Source: Paulinella micropora (taxonomy: Eukaryota > Cercozoa > Imbricatea > Euglyphida > Paulinellidae). From it: a DNA stretch of 20,000 nt. The position numbers and the translations under genes were made by a program. Within the stretch, counting starts at the first letter, position 1, and each line of letters begins with the position of its first letter. Positions 18,481 through 20,000 of the stretch are shown piece by piece. The notes beneath the pieces are model-generated. The model was not told the DNA's origin. It saw only the letters and a program-made list of their open reading frames with translations, and made no database searches. Where the stretch lies: contig WBZZ01000391.1 in the NCBI GenBank assembly GCA_019918135.1, forward strand, positions 270,001 through 290,000. Reading direction: 5' to 3'.

Positions 18481-18537
18481 TTTTAGAAATTAGACTTCTA
18501 TCTTGCTAATCGCAAGATTTCTCGTCTATTTCTAAAA
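18481..18537. terminator. Long imperfect hairpin between convergent viral genes
   Basis: The arms TTTTAGAAATTAGAC...TCTTGC (from 18481) and GCAAGA...GTCTATTTCTAAAA (to 18537) are complementary over about 26 nt with a small internal mismatch and a short loop (TAATC). It begins two bases after the stop of the second DUF3820-like gene and lies between it and the convergent minus-strand virion gene. A bidirectional 3'-end signal is likely; palindromic 3' ends of this kind are known in some giant viruses. Confidence 0.65.
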
Positions 18538-18577
18538 CATCGTTTTACGTTCTATTTTTTTTTGTCGGTTTTCGATG

Positions 18578-18622
18578 TTTGCAAAACACACGGGAGCGTT
18601 AGCGGGAGTGTGAATTTGCAAA
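18578..18622. repeat. Second inverted repeat in the convergent intergenic region
   Basis: TTTGCAAAACACAC (18578-18591) pairs with GTGTGAATTTGCAAA (18608-18622). The centre is GC-rich (GGGAGCGTTAGCGGGA). It lies just beyond the stop of the minus-strand virion gene (18632), so it could form that transcript's 3' end. Confidence 0.55.
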
Positions 18623-18631
18623 TATCTATAT

Positions 18632-19866
18632 CTAGTGGTCCTCTATGAAATTAGCAATAACATTCACATTTCCACCATTAACATTAGTTGAAACCGATTT
18701 CTGTGTAAAAGTTAATACATCACTTGGAGACAGATAAATATCATAATTTCTTAAATTGATTTGTTGAGTTGAATTAGCATTAACATAAATTTTAAAAATT
18801 GTCGTTCCGTTGGCGATAGCAGTCGCTGTTGTATCGGTATCAACTATCGAATATTTCGCATCTACATCCGCATACACTGCTCCAGTTAGCGTCCCATTCA
18901 ATACCATTCTGACGACATTCGTTTTTGTGTCCTCATTACTAATACTTATCAATGATGGATATACTAATGAATAATTATCTAAGTTAGCACCTGCGCTATC
19001 ATATTTCGCCTTATTTCTTATACTCAATATCGGCCTTTCTGTAGTGTGTGCGACTTCACTACCATCAATAGAATTCGTTATACTTGTATTAATAGTATTT
19101 GACCCCTCAACGAATAAACTGGCACTCGCCGTTTTAAGAGTTTGTATTCCAGTCTTTGCATCATTTCTCATGACTGCTGTAAATGGTAATGTCGTATTTC
19201 CAAGGCTTACTTCATCATTCGTATTAGCATACTTAATCATATGAACTAGTTGAAATTCGCCAGTCTCTGGATTTTCAATTGAAAACTTAATAGCGCCAAA
19301 CCCGAGATATTGAAATTGAATTTGAAATACATTTCCTACGCTCCAATCTAAGTCTGGCATAGCCGAAGTTCCATCGCATGGGTCATCCCAATCCACTTGG
19401 TCAATATAATCTACATTATTTCTGCTACAATGTGCTATATTCATTCCTTCGTGATTTTTGTAAAAATGAAATCCATCATCAAGCTCATTTCCTATTCCAA
19501 TATATGAATAATATGCTTTTGTGTCGTCCGTCGTCCATAGAGCAGTAAAGCGAGCAAGGACGCCCGTTCCAGTTCTATATTTATTCTCCTTTTACTTACC
19601 AATCTAGCATCTGCCGTGGCATCCGCTTGGGTTTTCAATTCAGCCATATTTTCCACAAATGACACACTTGCTTTAGTTTCTGTTTTTGTCCATATCCTTG
19701 TATTAATGGTATATGGAAAGATTTCTTGTAATACTGGCGTTAATTGCGCAGTTGTTGTTTCGCCGAAGGCTGTCTTCATATTATCAATGTGTCCATTATA
19801 TCCTACTTTTAGGTTAATGAAATCTCCTTTAGGATTTTGTGCGATTAAATTTCTCTGGTGGGACAT
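18632..19866 (-). pseudogene. Virion fibre-like structural protein with one frameshift
   Basis: The start is ATG 19866, right after an AT-rich TATATA element on the minus strand. The first 90 or so residues run in one frame (KGDFINLKVGYNG, FGETTTAQLTPVLQEIFPY). At an A4 run (19590-19593, minus strand) the frame changes, and the -1 frame is open from 19591 to the stop at 18632. The original frame dies at 19492. The larger part has a jelly-like beta-rich look: QFQYLGFGAIKFSIENPETG, then IKYANTN, and a long Thr/Asn/Val-rich tail with no Cys. By memory these motifs occur in fibre or minor virion proteins of tailed phages and algal DNA viruses, so an attachment or decoration role is inferred, not shown. 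It is convergent with the polymerase-side genes. Confidence 0.7.
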
Positions 19867-19910
19867 TATATATTAATAAAAAATAAATCTAAACTTATTA
19901 ATTTTTTCAC
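19867..19910 (-). promoter_or_regulatory. AT-rich promoter region of the virion gene
   Basis: The 44-bp gap between the upstream minus-strand gene and ATG 19866 is almost pure A/T. The minus strand reads TTAATATATA directly before the ATG, matching the placement of the TATATA elements at 17735 and 18054. Confidence 0.45.
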
Positions 19911-20000
19911 TTAAGACATCAAAATTTCAATTCCCTTCACAAGCACACTTCGTTGAAGAATGGCGAATGTGTAATGATTATGATTAGCATTCGCAGTAGT
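19911..20000 (-). CDS. 3' end of a further viral gene (partial, unknown)
   Basis: The minus strand is open from the window edge to TAA at 19913-19911, giving the last 29 residues. They contain NHNHYTFAILQRSVLVKG. This is too short to identify. Its orientation and 44-bp spacing suggest it lies upstream of the virion gene in one minus-strand cluster. A short inverted repeat GCGAATG/CATTCGC (19963-19969, 19988-19994) lies inside it. Confidence 0.45.
   Translation of the reverse strand, partial: TTANANHNHYTFAILQRSVLVKGIEILMS

Overview
The window looks like a piece of eukaryotic nuclear genome, probably a protist, alga or invertebrate (no sequence here fixes the lineage). It is packed with mobile and viral DNA. 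The evidence is a complete LTR retrotransposon, a truncated second retroelement gag, long microsatellites, and an AT-rich block of DNA-virus genes. I found no tRNA or rRNA gene, no CRISPR array and no cellular housekeeping gene.

Layout. 1-693 is AT-rich non-coding flank with short diverged repeats. 694-11432 is a Ty3/Gypsy-type (Metaviridae-like) LTR retrotransposon on the minus strand, with 239-bp LTRs that differ at only 3 positions. Read 5' to 3' on the minus strand it holds: 5' LTR, a leader of about 785 nt, ORF1 (Gly/Glu-rich, Gag-like), ORF2 (CCCH zinc finger, nucleocapsid-like), ORF3 (retropepsin-like region plus an unknown domain), ORF4 (RT, RNase H, integrase), ORF5 (unknown), a 3' non-coding region with microsatellites, a polypurine tract and the 3' LTR. 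The four ORF-ORF junctions are all short overlaps, and in each the next gene lies in the -1 frame.

11433-12782 is non-coding, with a three-copy tandem repeat of about 95 bp, and leads into a plus-strand Copia-like gag (12783-13850). That gag breaks off at a CAA microsatellite. About 920 bp of almost pure purine (GA-rich) DNA follows, at 13950-14875.

14876-20000 is AT-rich and viral in character. It carries a protein-primed family B DNA polymerase with an N-terminal OTU-like region (broken by one stop and two frameshifts), two tandem small DUF3820-like genes (the second with one frameshift), a convergent virion fibre-like gene (one frameshift), and the 3' end of a further minus-strand gene. 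Gene content fits an endogenised polinton-like virus, virophage or related small DNA virus; the host of the virus is unknown. A TATATA element sits just before the ATG of the three genes whose starts are visible, and a long hairpin separates the convergent genes.

Within the retroelement the ORFs would supply capsid/nucleocapsid, protease and polymerase/integrase functions. Within the viral block the polymerase would replicate the genome and the minus-strand genes would build the particle, but the disruptions suggest that the viral copy is no longer functional, unless the indels are sequencing errors.
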